NCBI GenBank assembly: GCA_014379485.1 | Contig: JACMLS010000174.1 | Location: 1-11,338 of the forward strand | DNA length: 11,338 bases | Reading direction: 5' to 3' | Origin: Bacteroidia bacterium | Lineage (GTDB): Bacteria; Bacteroidota; Bacteroidia; B-17B0; Aurantibacillaceae | In this document: positions 1 through 7,269 of the stretch, piece by piece | Numbering within the stretch: the stretch's first letter is position 1 | Layout: each line of letters begins with the position of its first letter | Program-made: the position numbers and the translations under genes | Notes under the pieces: model-generated | Databases searched by the model: none | What the model was told of the DNA's origin: nothing | The model's input: the letters and a program-made list of their open reading frames with translations, nothing else

Positions 1-579
1 CTTTTCTTTTTTCTCTTTCTTCTTGATTTCGTTTCCGTTTTTGAATTTTTGTTTTGATTGGAGTTTGTTGTTTGAAAAAGTGCGCATTCTTCCGTGTAGT
101 TTATCATTCTTAAAATTTGTTTTTACCATTGGCAAACCCAGTTCGTTATACAATTCATATCTTCCCGATTTTTTTCCGTTGCGGTAATGCAGGATCTCTT
201 TGATTTGTCCGTTCTCAAACCAGCTCATCCATTTTCCTTCCCGAAGTCCATTCTTATAGTTTCCTTTTTCTTTGAGATTTTTATTCTGGTAAAAAGAACT
301 GAAAGTTCCGTGGAGCAAATAGCCGTCAAATCCACCTTTGGTAAATAAGACCTTGTTGGAACTGAACCAGAAATAAGTGAGTTCTTCTTTTGGCGTTATT
401 TCTACTTTTGTGGCCATTACACTCACTTTAATACTTTGTTCGGGTTCGTTTATGTAATGCGTAAATGTTTTCGGAATTTTTACGGTTGATGGCTGTGCAT
501 ATATAAAAATCATTGCAGCTAAAAAGCAAAGTATAATGCAGATAATACGTCTTATTGTATGAGTTTTAGAAATGGTCAT
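1..579 (-). CDS. Exported MORN-repeat protein, 3' end outside window
   Basis: 193 codons are open from the ATG at 579 to the window edge, so the C terminus is missing. Residues 1-29 form a basic start plus hydrophobic stretch ending in IYAQ, a probable signal peptide with cleavage near residues 28-29. From about residue 97 there are four roughly 22-24-residue MORN_2/YwqK-type units with the recurring pattern 'YKNG.REGKW..W', 'FENGQIKE', 'YRNGKKSGRYELY' and 'FKNDKLHGR'. A very Lys/Glu-rich tail begins at about residue 185. The start overlaps the stop of the GspC-like gene as ATGA, so it is probably translated by coupling from the secretion operon. MORN_2 proteins in Bacteroidota are mostly exported and of unknown role; a function in or beside the secretion machine is inferred from position only. 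The identification of the repeats is fairly secure, the function is not. Confidence 0.8.
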   Translation of the reverse strand, partial: MTISKTHTIRRIICIILCFLAAMIFIYAQPSTVKIPKTFTHYINEPEQSIKVSVMATKVEITPKEELTYFWFSSNKVLFTKGGFDGYLLHGTFSSFYQNKNLKEKGNYKNGLREGKWMSWFENGQIKEILHYRNGKKSGRYELYNELGLPMVKTNFKNDKLHGRMRTFSNNKLQSKQKFKNGNEIKKKEKKEK

Positions 580-1115
580 AGTCTTATAATTTTATTTTTT
601 TTCTGAAAAGTGATCATTACAGAGTCTGAAAATATTTTTGAAAGTTTTATTCCGTTTATTGTTTCGCCCTGGTTAATTGAGTATTCTTTTCCGTCGTGAG
701 AGACGATTGCGCTCTTTTTTCCGTTCTGACGATTGGCAATGATTCCAGTGAGTTTTAGTGAGGCCAAAGGATCAATCGGTTCAATTTTCTTTTCTTTTTC
801 AACTTTAACGACTTCTTTTTTCTGTTTTGGTTTGGAATTTTCAGAACTTGAATAAGAATTTTTATAATTTCCTGAAAAATTATTGCTATTAAAATTCCCT
901 CCTTTTAAGAATGGATCGGGATAATTTCCATCAATAGCATATTCAATTGTTGGCATATTCAAAACTGTTTTGTCATTTATCTTTTCATTAAAACTTGTTT
1001 GTTCTTCTTCCCCTCCAAAAAAATTAAAGAAGCGCATTCCTATAAGGCCCCAGATTGCGAGTACGACAAGAATTAAAAAATATTGCATCCTTTTCTTTTT
1101 CATTTTATCTGGCAT
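576..1115 (-). CDS. GspC/PilP-like inner-membrane linker protein
   Basis: A 179-residue protein if started at the ATG at 1115. A basic N terminus is followed by one membrane segment (about residues 10-27), a Ser/Asn/Lys-rich linker with 'YPDPF', and a C-terminal domain of about 65 residues with 'DPLASLKLTGIIAN', 'AIVSHDGKEY', 'INQGETINGIKL' and 'DSVMITF'. This layout fits the homology region of GspC and the beta domain of PilP, which connect the inner-membrane platform to the secretin's periplasmic N domains. The family match is by architecture and pattern, not close identity. The start is uncertain: GTG at 1130, ATG at 1115 and ATG at 1103 are all in frame, and the first two lie in an inverted-repeat arm. 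An in-frame TGA at 1131-1133 separates this ORF from an upstream ATG at 1175 that would give the short spacing seen elsewhere in the operon. The stop overlaps the MORN gene start (ATGA). Confidence 0.7.
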   Translation of the reverse strand: MPDKMKKKRMQYFLILVVLAIWGLIGMRFFNFFGGEEEQTSFNEKINDKTVLNMPTIEYAIDGNYPDPFLKGGNFNSNNFSGNYKNSYSSSENSKPKQKKEVVKVEKEKKIEPIDPLASLKLTGIIANRQNGKKSAIVSHDGKEYSINQGETINGIKLSKIFSDSVMITFQKKNKIIRL

Positions 1116-1175
1116 GAAGTGTCTCGTCACTCAGGACTTTTCGCTTGGCTTTTTTTTGTGACGAGACTGCTTCAT
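1114..1175. repeat. Inverted repeat, 17/18-nt arms, 27-nt loop
   Basis: The arm at 1114-1130 (ATGAAG-T-GTCTCGTCAC) is complementary to the arm at 1158-1175, whose reverse complement is ATGAAG-CA-GTCTCGTCAC. Ten base pairs are continuous, followed by a one-versus-two-base internal bulge and six more pairs. In the minus-strand transcript the hairpin would fall between the Fn3 lipoprotein and GspC-like genes. It would pair the ATG at 1175 with bases at the candidate starts at 1130 and 1115. There is no U-run after it in the transcript direction, so it is not a typical intrinsic terminator. It could act in translation control or RNA processing. Confidence 0.8.
1131..1175 (-). other. 14-codon leader frame in front of the GspC-like gene
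   Basis: ATG at 1175 opens a frame reading MKQSRHKKKPSEKS and ends in TGA at 1133-1131. It starts 15 nt after the stop of the Fn3 lipoprotein gene, behind a weak AAGAAAATC leader. The next codon after its TGA, in the same frame, is the GTG at 1130 that opens the GspC-like ORF. A run of eight A residues encodes the three Lys codons. Its composition suits the basic cytoplasmic tail of an inner-membrane protein, so it may be the original N terminus of gspC cut off by a nonsense codon. It may instead be a leader peptide, or chance. No protein-level evidence separates these options. Confidence 0.35.
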
Positions 1176-1190
1176 GATTTTCTTAATCGT

Positions 1191-2132
1191 TTATTGGACT
1201 GTAAATTTTTGTGTCGCACACCAGGCACTCCAGTTTCCGGCGCTGTCTCCAGATTTTATTTTCCAGAAATATTTTTTTGTTGAAATCCCTGTAAAACTGT
1301 AAACCGTTGAAGTTGTATAAAAAGGTGAAATGGCAGGATTGGTGAATAATGTATCATTGGAAATAAAAACACTGTCGCCAATGGCAGAATTGTCTCTAGA
1401 CCAGGAAATGGAAACAGGATTTGGAATGGAGGCAGCGTTTGTTGGGGTTAATGGAACAGGAACTGTAGGCGCAGTCAGGTCAATTGTAATTGTTCTGGAA
1501 GAATAAGTGGAATTAGAAAAAGTGTTTTCACCTCTTACTTGCCAGGTATACACTCCATCTGATAAAGTGAATGGAAAAGAATCTGTGAGCAAATAATAAT
1601 CCGCTACTAAAACGCTGCTGCTATTTAAAACCTGGAAACGGTAACCGTCAGCATTTGCAAGCGTATCCCATTTGTAAATTTGGGAAGCGGTTTTTGTAAC
1701 CAATCCGTTTGCTGGAGAAATTAAAGTGAGCACCTGATTACTAATATCCGGCGAAGAAGTTATTTTGATGTTATAAGTCTGAAAAGCGGTTTCCGTTCCT
1801 GAATTGTAAGCCTGTATTCGCCATTGGTATTTTCCGGGAGAAAGAGAGATCGTAAATTTATTTCCGGTTAAACTTGTATCAGAGACCAGTTGCAAAATGT
1901 TTGTGAAAGTAGAATCTACGATCTGCACGCGGTATTTAATGTTTTCCATTTCCAGTTTATCCCACCAGAAAGTTATGCTGCTGCTGGAGGTTGTGAGATT
2001 GTTTATTGGCGCTAAAACAGTAATTGTTTTACTGGTCAGACTTTCTTCAAAAACCTGTTTGGTGCAGTTTGTAAAGCAAAGAAACAAAACAATTGCAAAA
2101 ATGTTTTTTATGTATTTAAAATTTCGTTTCAT
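1191..2132 (-). CDS. Fn3-like three-domain lipoprotein in the secretion operon
   Basis: A 313-residue protein with a basic N terminus, a hydrophobic stretch (about 10-21) and a Cys at 23 in LCFTNC. This fits a lipoprotein signal peptide with a loose Bacteroidota-style lipobox. Three beta-sandwich, Fn3-like domains follow at about 35-125, 133-217 and 222-313. Each shows a '.W..(L/A).....Y.(V/F)Q(I/V)' strand early and a 'Y.W(R/Q)(I/V)(Q/R)' or 'YFWKIKSGDSAGNWS' strand late. The start overlaps the upstream GspM-like stop as ATGA, so it belongs to the T2SS-like operon. It is not a standard Gsp protein. Possible roles, all inferred, are an outer-membrane-anchored scaffold or accessory of the secretin, or substrate binding. 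It does not resemble the small helical or beta pilotins I know. The domain call is good and the role is unknown. Confidence 0.8.
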   Translation of the reverse strand: MKRNFKYIKNIFAIVLFLCFTNCTKQVFEESLTSKTITVLAPINNLTTSSSSITFWWDKLEMENIKYRVQIVDSTFTNILQLVSDTSLTGNKFTISLSPGKYQWRIQAYNSGTETAFQTYNIKITSSPDISNQVLTLISPANGLVTKTASQIYKWDTLANADGYRFQVLNSSSVLVADYYLLTDSFPFTLSDGVYTWQVRGENTFSNSTYSSRTITIDLTAPTVPVPLTPTNAASIPNPVSISWSRDNSAIGDSVFISNDTLFTNPAISPFYTTSTVYSFTGISTKKYFWKIKSGDSAGNWSAWCATQKFTVQ

Positions 2133-2665
2133 TTTTCTGAAATATTTATAATGTGGTTGATATACAAATACAAATTGAGCTGTTCTCTTTTTGTTTTATT
2201 ATCCTTTACCTTTCTGAAATCCGCTTCAGCTATTTTGCCGGTTTTACTTTTATGCTCCAAATGATTTACGAGTTTTACCAATGAGTGAAAATTCCCTTGC
2301 ACAACAAACTGATGCGTTTCTACTATGTATTCGATTTCCTGTTTAGTTTCGGCACCGGGATATTCTTTCACTGTAAGACCAATGCTATCGCAAAAAGAAG
2401 TAAGTTCCTTTAAAAGTTTTTGCTGAAAGGCAAGGCTATCTTTGTTGCTTCCTATTTTAGATTCCAGTAAGATCATGTCTTTTCTAAGCGCTTCTTCTTT
2501 TTCAGGAAGGTCTTTTGCTGTTTCTGCCCTGCTTTGCATTTCATTGCAATCACTGATGGCCGCAAATGTTTTTTTATAACCAAAAGACCAGGAAATAAAA
2601 AGCATGAAAACAAAGACAACGATCATCAGTTTGTTTCGCTTCTTGTATGTTAATCCTTTGAACAT
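2129..2665 (-). CDS. GspM/PilO-like inner-membrane assembly protein
   Basis: A 178-residue bitopic protein: short basic cytoplasmic tail, one membrane helix (about 12-29), a charged helical segment likely to form a coiled coil (about 38-90), and a C-terminal alpha/beta domain (about 92-175). The latter contains 'GLTVKEYP', 'HQFVVQGNFHSLVKLVNHLE' and 'LYLYINHI'. The 'V.G.F..LV.LVN.LE' strand-helix pattern is typical of PilO/GspM ferredoxin-like domains. These proteins pair with PilN or GspL in the inner-membrane platform. It sits 16 nt after the GspL-like gene, with a clear AAGGAAG ribosome-binding site, and overlaps the Fn3 lipoprotein gene by ATGA. The sequence is divergent, so the call rests on architecture and neighbours as much as on motif. 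Confidence 0.75.
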   Translation of the reverse strand: MFKGLTYKKRNKLMIVVFVFMLFISWSFGYKKTFAAISDCNEMQSRAETAKDLPEKEEALRKDMILLESKIGSNKDSLAFQQKLLKELTSFCDSIGLTVKEYPGAETKQEIEYIVETHQFVVQGNFHSLVKLVNHLEHKSKTGKIAEADFRKVKDNKTKREQLNLYLYINHIINISEK

Positions 2666-2672
2666 TTTTTTC

Positions 2673-2679
2673 TTCCTTG
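2673..2679 (-). promoter_or_regulatory. Strong Shine-Dalgarno-like site for the GspM-like gene
   Basis: The transcript reads AAGGAAG seven nt before the ATG at 2665. It is one of the few clear purine-rich sites in an operon that otherwise relies on overlapping stop/start codons. It fixes this start, at the only core junction with a real gap besides the one before the GspC-like gene. Confidence 0.6.
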
Positions 2680-2681
2680 AC

Positions 2682-3917
2682 TTATTTCAATGTTATTTCC
2701 AAACTGAAAAATCCCTTCGCATTTTCATCGTCTTGCTTGTAATTCGTTAATAAAACTTCTTTTACAAAATCTTTCTGCTTAATTCTTTTTATCCAGTCAT
2801 TAATACCACTTCCTGAAAGACTTTGCCCTTTTACGGAGATTAACTGTTTATTAAAAGATGAATGTTCATCTCCGTTCTCCATTTTCTTTTCCAGTGGAAA
2901 AACAGTCATACGATTGAGTTTAATGTCTGTAGGAACCGTTGAGCCAAGTTGGTCGCTTAAAAAAGCAAGGTTATCAGGAGATAAAATTCCTGAGCCAAGA
3001 GCAAAAGTCATTTTCTCGTCTAAATTCTTTTTTAATTCGTCGTAACTTTTTAAAGCATTTTCTTGCCAGCCTATCTGCGATTCTAATTGTTGTTTTTTGT
3101 TGTGAAAGTGTTGAAAGACGAAAAAATTGATGAGAAGTGTTACTAAAAAGAAAATGACTGCTGTAGTTGCATAAAAGCTGAATTTTTTCTTTTCAGTAAA
3201 GTCAGTTTTTCTTTCGTTGACAATAGGGCAATGAGTTTTAGCATGTGTAAAACTCCATCCGCTGAAATAGGAGCAGGCGCCGGCAAAGATCAATAAGTTT
3301 TTTTGCGTTCCATTTTCGTTTTCCGTTTCCGGAATTTTTGTGTCTTGTGTGACTGCACCAATTTCCAAAACACCTTCTTTGGAAATAACCAGTTTGTAAT
3401 TTCTGAAAATTAAATCAGAAGTATCAGCATCTTTTGTAAGAACAGAACCAATGCAACCTATTACCAAGGGACCTAAGTGACATTCAGTGACAAAAAGACC
3501 TTTCTCTTTTAATTTTTCGAGTATCGGATCTATAATAGATCTTCTCATCATGGAGACAAGAGAAGAGGTTTCATTTATTGATATGGCTTCATAATAAAAA
3601 TCATCCGCGTTTGCATTCGGAATTACTTTTCCGGCAACTGTTTCATCCAGGTCTTCTAATGAAAAATTCAGTTTTTTATTTAAAATCCCTTTGCCGTCCA
3701 CGCATAAAACAATCGGCGTATTTTTATCTTTTAATTTTAAAAGGATTAATTCAATTTCTATTTCTCCGAAAAACTCTTCTTTTGTAAGTACAGCGTTCTT
3801 TTTTGATTCATATATTCCCAATGAAAAAAAAGTTGTTTCATTTTCATAATTCACTTCCAAAACAGCCACTTTAGCTGAGCGTGCAATCTTTTGATTTATG
3901 TTATCTAAAAATTTCAT
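2682..3917 (-). CDS. GspL-like platform protein (PilM-PilN type fusion)
   Basis: A 411-residue protein. A cytoplasmic part (about 1-240) shows alternating strands and helices such as 'VAVLEVNYENETTFFSLGIYES', a segment around 'IPNANADDFYYEAISI', and 'YKLVISKEGVLEIGAV', consistent with a degenerate actin-like PilM/GspL fold. A single membrane helix spans about 247-268. A coiled-coil segment follows (about 272-302), then a C-terminal ferredoxin-like domain with 'LAFLSDQLGSTVPTDIKLNRM' and 'VKGQSLSGSGINDWIKRIKQ', which is PilN-like. GspL joins these two functions in one chain; it recruits the GspE ATPase and pairs with GspM. The ATG follows the TAA of gspD directly, with no gap. I see no intact nucleotide-binding signature of the actin fold, as expected for GspL. 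Sequence identity to known GspL is low. Confidence 0.72.
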   Translation of the reverse strand: MKFLDNINQKIARSAKVAVLEVNYENETTFFSLGIYESKKNAVLTKEEFFGEIEIELILLKLKDKNTPIVLCVDGKGILNKKLNFSLEDLDETVAGKVIPNANADDFYYEAISINETSSLVSMMRRSIIDPILEKLKEKGLFVTECHLGPLVIGCIGSVLTKDADTSDLIFRNYKLVISKEGVLEIGAVTQDTKIPETENENGTQKNLLIFAGACSYFSGWSFTHAKTHCPIVNERKTDFTEKKKFSFYATTAVIFFLVTLLINFFVFQHFHNKKQQLESQIGWQENALKSYDELKKNLDEKMTFALGSGILSPDNLAFLSDQLGSTVPTDIKLNRMTVFPLEKKMENGDEHSSFNKQLISVKGQSLSGSGINDWIKRIKQKDFVKEVLLTNYKQDDENAKGFFSLEITLK

Positions 3918-5837
3918 TTAGTAAATAATGATTGGTCGTATAAAAATGGTGAGCTTGCTGTTTGATTTTGCTTTGGTGCGGCTGCTGAAAAACCATTTGA
4001 TGATGGGAATGCGTGAAAGAAAAGGAGTTCCGGAACTGGTGTTGTTGGTTGACTCTTCTTCTAAACCACCCAGCATTACCATTTCACCGTTCTTTACACG
4101 GATCATCGATTTAAAATCGCGCGTAATTGAACCAGGAGGCGCAGTTGGTGAAATACGTGGTGTAAAAGAAGATTGTTTAACCGCAATGTCTAAAGTGATC
4201 TGCTCATCAAGTGAAACCATTGGAGTAATTCCCACACTTAAATCTGCGCTCACAGATTTGTATTGAATGGCCGTTTGCACCGTGGCATTCAGTCCGCCCA
4301 GATTTGTATTCGTTTGCTCTAAGTAATATTCAGTTTTTCCGATGCTGAGTTTTGCAGGGCTTCCATTGAGCGTTGACAATTGAGGAGTGGATCTTAATTT
4401 CAAATATCCTTGTTCTTCGAGCGCTTTTAGTTTCAGGTAAAAATTCGGAGTAACATTTCCCAAAATAATCCCTCCGAAACCATTTAGGCCTGAAATAACA
4501 TTGTTGATGGCGCTGGAGTTAAGATTAATATCGATGCTTGGAAAGACAGTCTGGTTGGCATTTACCGGCGCTGTTCCTATTCCTGCCTGAATTCCTGTTG
4601 CAACCGTTTTAGAATCGCTGATGTCTACTATCATTACTTCTATTGCAATTACAGGAACCACTTGATCTATTTGCATCATAAATAATTCCAATTCATCCAA
4701 ACGAGGCTGAGAACCGCTTGCAATAATTCCGTTCAGATCAGGAAATGCTTTTAAGTCGAGGCCTTTTTTTAATTCTGCGGGAATTACATCGATCAACTTA
4801 TCTGCTGAACGGTATCTCAGTTGAATTAATTTTGTTGCTCTTAATCCTTCAATACTTCTGTCTCCGATCAAATAAACTCCGTTCTCCTTTTTAGAAGTGT
4901 ATTCTGTTCCGTTAAATACATTTTTTAATAAATCTTCATTAGTACTTTGCTTTATATTCAACGAAGTATTCCCTTTCAGGTCTGTAAACAAATAATAACT
5001 CAGTTTCAATTCAGCTGAAGCTGCATCCACCAAATCTTTTATCTCCACATTATTTGCCTGCACATCCAGTAAGCCGGAAGTAGAAGTAAGCGTCAATCCT
5101 TTTGCATTTGAAGTGGAACCCGATTTTACATTTCCAGGATTTTTAATTCCTAAAGACTCTTTTTCTTTTTTCTCAATGTAAAAAGTTTGCCCGTCTGCGC
5201 TTTCCACTTTTAATTCATTGGTAAAAGCCATGTTTTCGAGTGCTTTGTTAAGTGGAAGCGATTGAAAATATCCGCTTACTGTTTTATTTAAAAGATCAGG
5301 AGAAAAGACAATGTTTTTTCCAGTTAATAAAGTCAGCGCTTTTGCAACAGAAGCAAGTGAATCGTTTTGCAGATCCATGACCACAAGACTTGTAATTTTA
5401 TCGTACTCGATTTTTAATTTTTTCGTTACCACTTTTATTGCCGTAACAGGAGCTACATAAGGCGTAATTGACATGATGGGACCAGTAAATGTAATATCCA
5501 GCTCATAATTTTTAGAAAGAAACAACAGAACTTCAGAAACAGTAACACCCGTAAAATTGTTCGTGATCTTTTTTGTGAGGCCCGGGTCTACATTTACGTT
5601 TAAACTATTTGTGGCCGCAACATTGCGTATAAACTCCTGTATGCTTGCACCGTTCACCGTAAACTCTATTTTTTGCGAAAGACCGGGATATGTTTTAGAA
5701 AGTGAGTCCAGATTTTCTTTTATGATTGCAAAACGATCTGTTTGAGCATTTATGGAAAAGCATAAAAACAAAAAGAGCAAAAGAAAGAAGCTTTTCGCGT
5801 TTTTTAAAAAATGTATTTTGTAAAAAATGTTTTTCAT
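3918..5837 (-). CDS. gspD: Type II secretion / type IV pilus secretin (GspD/PilQ family)
   Basis: A 639-residue outer-membrane channel. The N-terminal signal peptide (hydrophobic about 16-30, ending FSINAQ) marks the ATG at 5837 as the true start. The frame is open upstream to 5897, but that part overlaps gspE and would bury the signal peptide. Three STN/N-type domains lie at about 55-128, 150-222 and 255-326, with a secretin_N-like domain (about 334-391). The C-terminal gate domain (about 394-639) carries the family signature 'VKNGEMVMLGGLEEES', 'PFLSRIPIIKWFFSS' and 'LTIFIRPIII'. The protein ends immediately after this last strand, so there is no S domain for a classical pilotin and no AMIN peptidoglycan-binding domain. 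The start is one nt after the gspE stop (TAA-G-ATG). The secretin call is very secure; T2SS versus pilus use rests on the neighbours. Confidence 0.95.
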   Translation of the reverse strand: MKNIFYKIHFLKNAKSFFLLLFLFLCFSINAQTDRFAIIKENLDSLSKTYPGLSQKIEFTVNGASIQEFIRNVAATNSLNVNVDPGLTKKITNNFTGVTVSEVLLFLSKNYELDITFTGPIMSITPYVAPVTAIKVVTKKLKIEYDKITSLVVMDLQNDSLASVAKALTLLTGKNIVFSPDLLNKTVSGYFQSLPLNKALENMAFTNELKVESADGQTFYIEKKEKESLGIKNPGNVKSGSTSNAKGLTLTSTSGLLDVQANNVEIKDLVDAASAELKLSYYLFTDLKGNTSLNIKQSTNEDLLKNVFNGTEYTSKKENGVYLIGDRSIEGLRATKLIQLRYRSADKLIDVIPAELKKGLDLKAFPDLNGIIASGSQPRLDELELFMMQIDQVVPVIAIEVMIVDISDSKTVATGIQAGIGTAPVNANQTVFPSIDINLNSSAINNVISGLNGFGGIILGNVTPNFYLKLKALEEQGYLKLRSTPQLSTLNGSPAKLSIGKTEYYLEQTNTNLGGLNATVQTAIQYKSVSADLSVGITPMVSLDEQITLDIAVKQSSFTPRISPTAPPGSITRDFKSMIRVKNGEMVMLGGLEEESTNNTSSGTPFLSRIPIIKWFFSSRTKAKSNSKLTIFIRPIIIY

Positions 5838-5838
5838 C

Positions 5839-7269
5839 TTAGTTATCAGATAAAAGTATTGGGTAAATCTCGTCGAGGCTTGTTTGTCCATTTTCAAAAA
5901 GTTTAAAAGCGTTAAATGATAATCTCGTAATGTTTCTTTCTTTCAACTCTTTGTCTAAGGCAAGCTGATTGTTTTTTATGTGCGCTGCTAATTCAGTGTC
6001 AATAGGAATCACTTCGTAAATGGCTTTTCTGCCTTTATAACCGGTAAAATGACAGTGGTCGCAGCCTTTTGGAATGAAATGTTTTTTTAGTAAAATTTCA
6101 GATTTAAAAGTTTTAGGAAAAAGATCATTTGTAAAACCCTGCTCTTTTTTGCAAAGAGGGCAGAGGAGACGCAATAAGCGTTGGGCAACACTTGTATTAA
6201 TAGTGCTGGCAATTAAAAAAGGTTCAATGCCCATATCGATCAATCGCGAAATAGTTCCCAATGCAGAATTGGTGTGAATGGTAGAGAGCACAAGATGTCC
6301 TGTTAGCGAAGCACGAATGGCCATCTGAGCAGTTTCACCATCACGAATTTCTCCGAGCATGATCACGTCAGGATCTTGTCTTAAAAATGTTCTGAGTGCG
6401 CTTGCAAAAGTTAAACCGATGCTTTCTTTTAATTGAACCTGGTTAATTCCTTCTAAAGTGTATTCAATCGGGTCTTCAATCGTTAAAACATTAGTAGTGT
6501 TTTTATTTAAAAGTTTTAGAGTTGCGTAAAGCGAGGTTGTTTTTCCACTGCCCGTTGGACCGCTTATTAAAATTATTCCGTGCGGTTTTTTTATTCCCTC
6601 TAAGTAATGTTTTAACTGAAGCTCAGAAAAACCAAGTTTACTTATTTCAATGTGAGAAGAATCATTACTTAAAATTCTCAAAACAATTTTTTCTCCCCAA
6701 AGAGTTGGAAGAACGGAAACGCGAATATCAAATTTATGACCGCTGTAATTAAAAATGATCCTTCCATCCTGCGGTAAACGTTTTTCTGAAATATCAAGGT
6801 TTGCTTTTATTTTTACGATGTTTATTAAAGCTGGAAAATTCGCTTTCCCAATTTGATAACGTTCAACCAATAATCCATCAATGCGGAAACGAATTCTGCA
6901 TTTCTCCTCATAAATTTCAATGTGTATATCGGAACTCCCAAGTTCTTTAGCTTCAGAAATCAAATTCGGAATAAAATCATCTCCCGCAGAATTTACCTGT
7001 CTCGACTTTTGTTTCAATTCCGTTTGATTTTTACGGTAATTCTGCGCAAGATTTTTTTGTATCGTCAAAGTTGAAACAGGAACCAATTCTATTTTTTTAC
7101 CGAGAAGCATTTCCAATTCCTGTTGCGCAGAATTTTTATCTGCTTCCTCATCAATAAAAAATTCTGTTTTAACAGCATCAGAAAATTTTGGAACCACACG
7201 GTAATGCCAGGCCTGGTCAGTAGTAATGACCTTTTTTAATTCCAGTGTAAGTTCCTCTGTTGTGTTCAT
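5839..7269 (-). CDS. gspE: Type II secretion / pilus assembly ATPase (GspE/PilB family)
   Basis: A 476-residue cytoplasmic hexameric ATPase that drives pseudopilus extension. A short N-terminal region (about 1-95) precedes the N2E domain, with 'SSDIHIE' at 112-118 and 'LPQDGR' at 165-170. Walker A is GPTGSGKT at 237-244, the Asp box is IEDPIEY at 264-270, the Walker B region is DPDVIMLGEIRD at 299-310 with Glu307, and the His box is 'LTGHLVLSTIHT' at 322-333. A zinc-binding module is complete, with Cys370, Cys373, Cys403 and Cys406 (CPLC and CDHC). The GEIRD and CxxC features point to the GspE/PilB extension class rather than the PilT retraction class. The start overlaps the peptidase gene stop as ATGA. 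The length is slightly below that of typical GspE because the N1E part is reduced. Confidence 0.96.
   Translation of the reverse strand: MNTTEELTLELKKVITTDQAWHYRVVPKFSDAVKTEFFIDEEADKNSAQQELEMLLGKKIELVPVSTLTIQKNLAQNYRKNQTELKQKSRQVNSAGDDFIPNLISEAKELGSSDIHIEIYEEKCRIRFRIDGLLVERYQIGKANFPALINIVKIKANLDISEKRLPQDGRIIFNYSGHKFDIRVSVLPTLWGEKIVLRILSNDSSHIEISKLGFSELQLKHYLEGIKKPHGIILISGPTGSGKTTSLYATLKLLNKNTTNVLTIEDPIEYTLEGINQVQLKESIGLTFASALRTFLRQDPDVIMLGEIRDGETAQMAIRASLTGHLVLSTIHTNSALGTISRLIDMGIEPFLIASTINTSVAQRLLRLLCPLCKKEQGFTNDLFPKTFKSEILLKKHFIPKGCDHCHFTGYKGRKAIYEVIPIDTELAAHIKNNQLALDKELKERNITRLSFNAFKLFENGQTSLDEIYPILLSDN

Noticed and set aside
1114..1175. Inverted repeat considered as an intrinsic terminator
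   Set aside because: In the transcript direction the run of A residues lies in the loop and no U-run follows the stem. Genes continue immediately downstream.
3928..4266. 112-codon plus-strand frame opposite the secretin C terminus
   Set aside because: It is antisense to the most conserved part of gspD; the minus-strand secretin signature is unmistakable.
5838..5897. In-frame 20-residue N-terminal extension of the secretin
   Set aside because: It would overlap gspE and place charged residues before a normal signal peptide. The ATG at 5837, one nt after the gspE stop, fits better.
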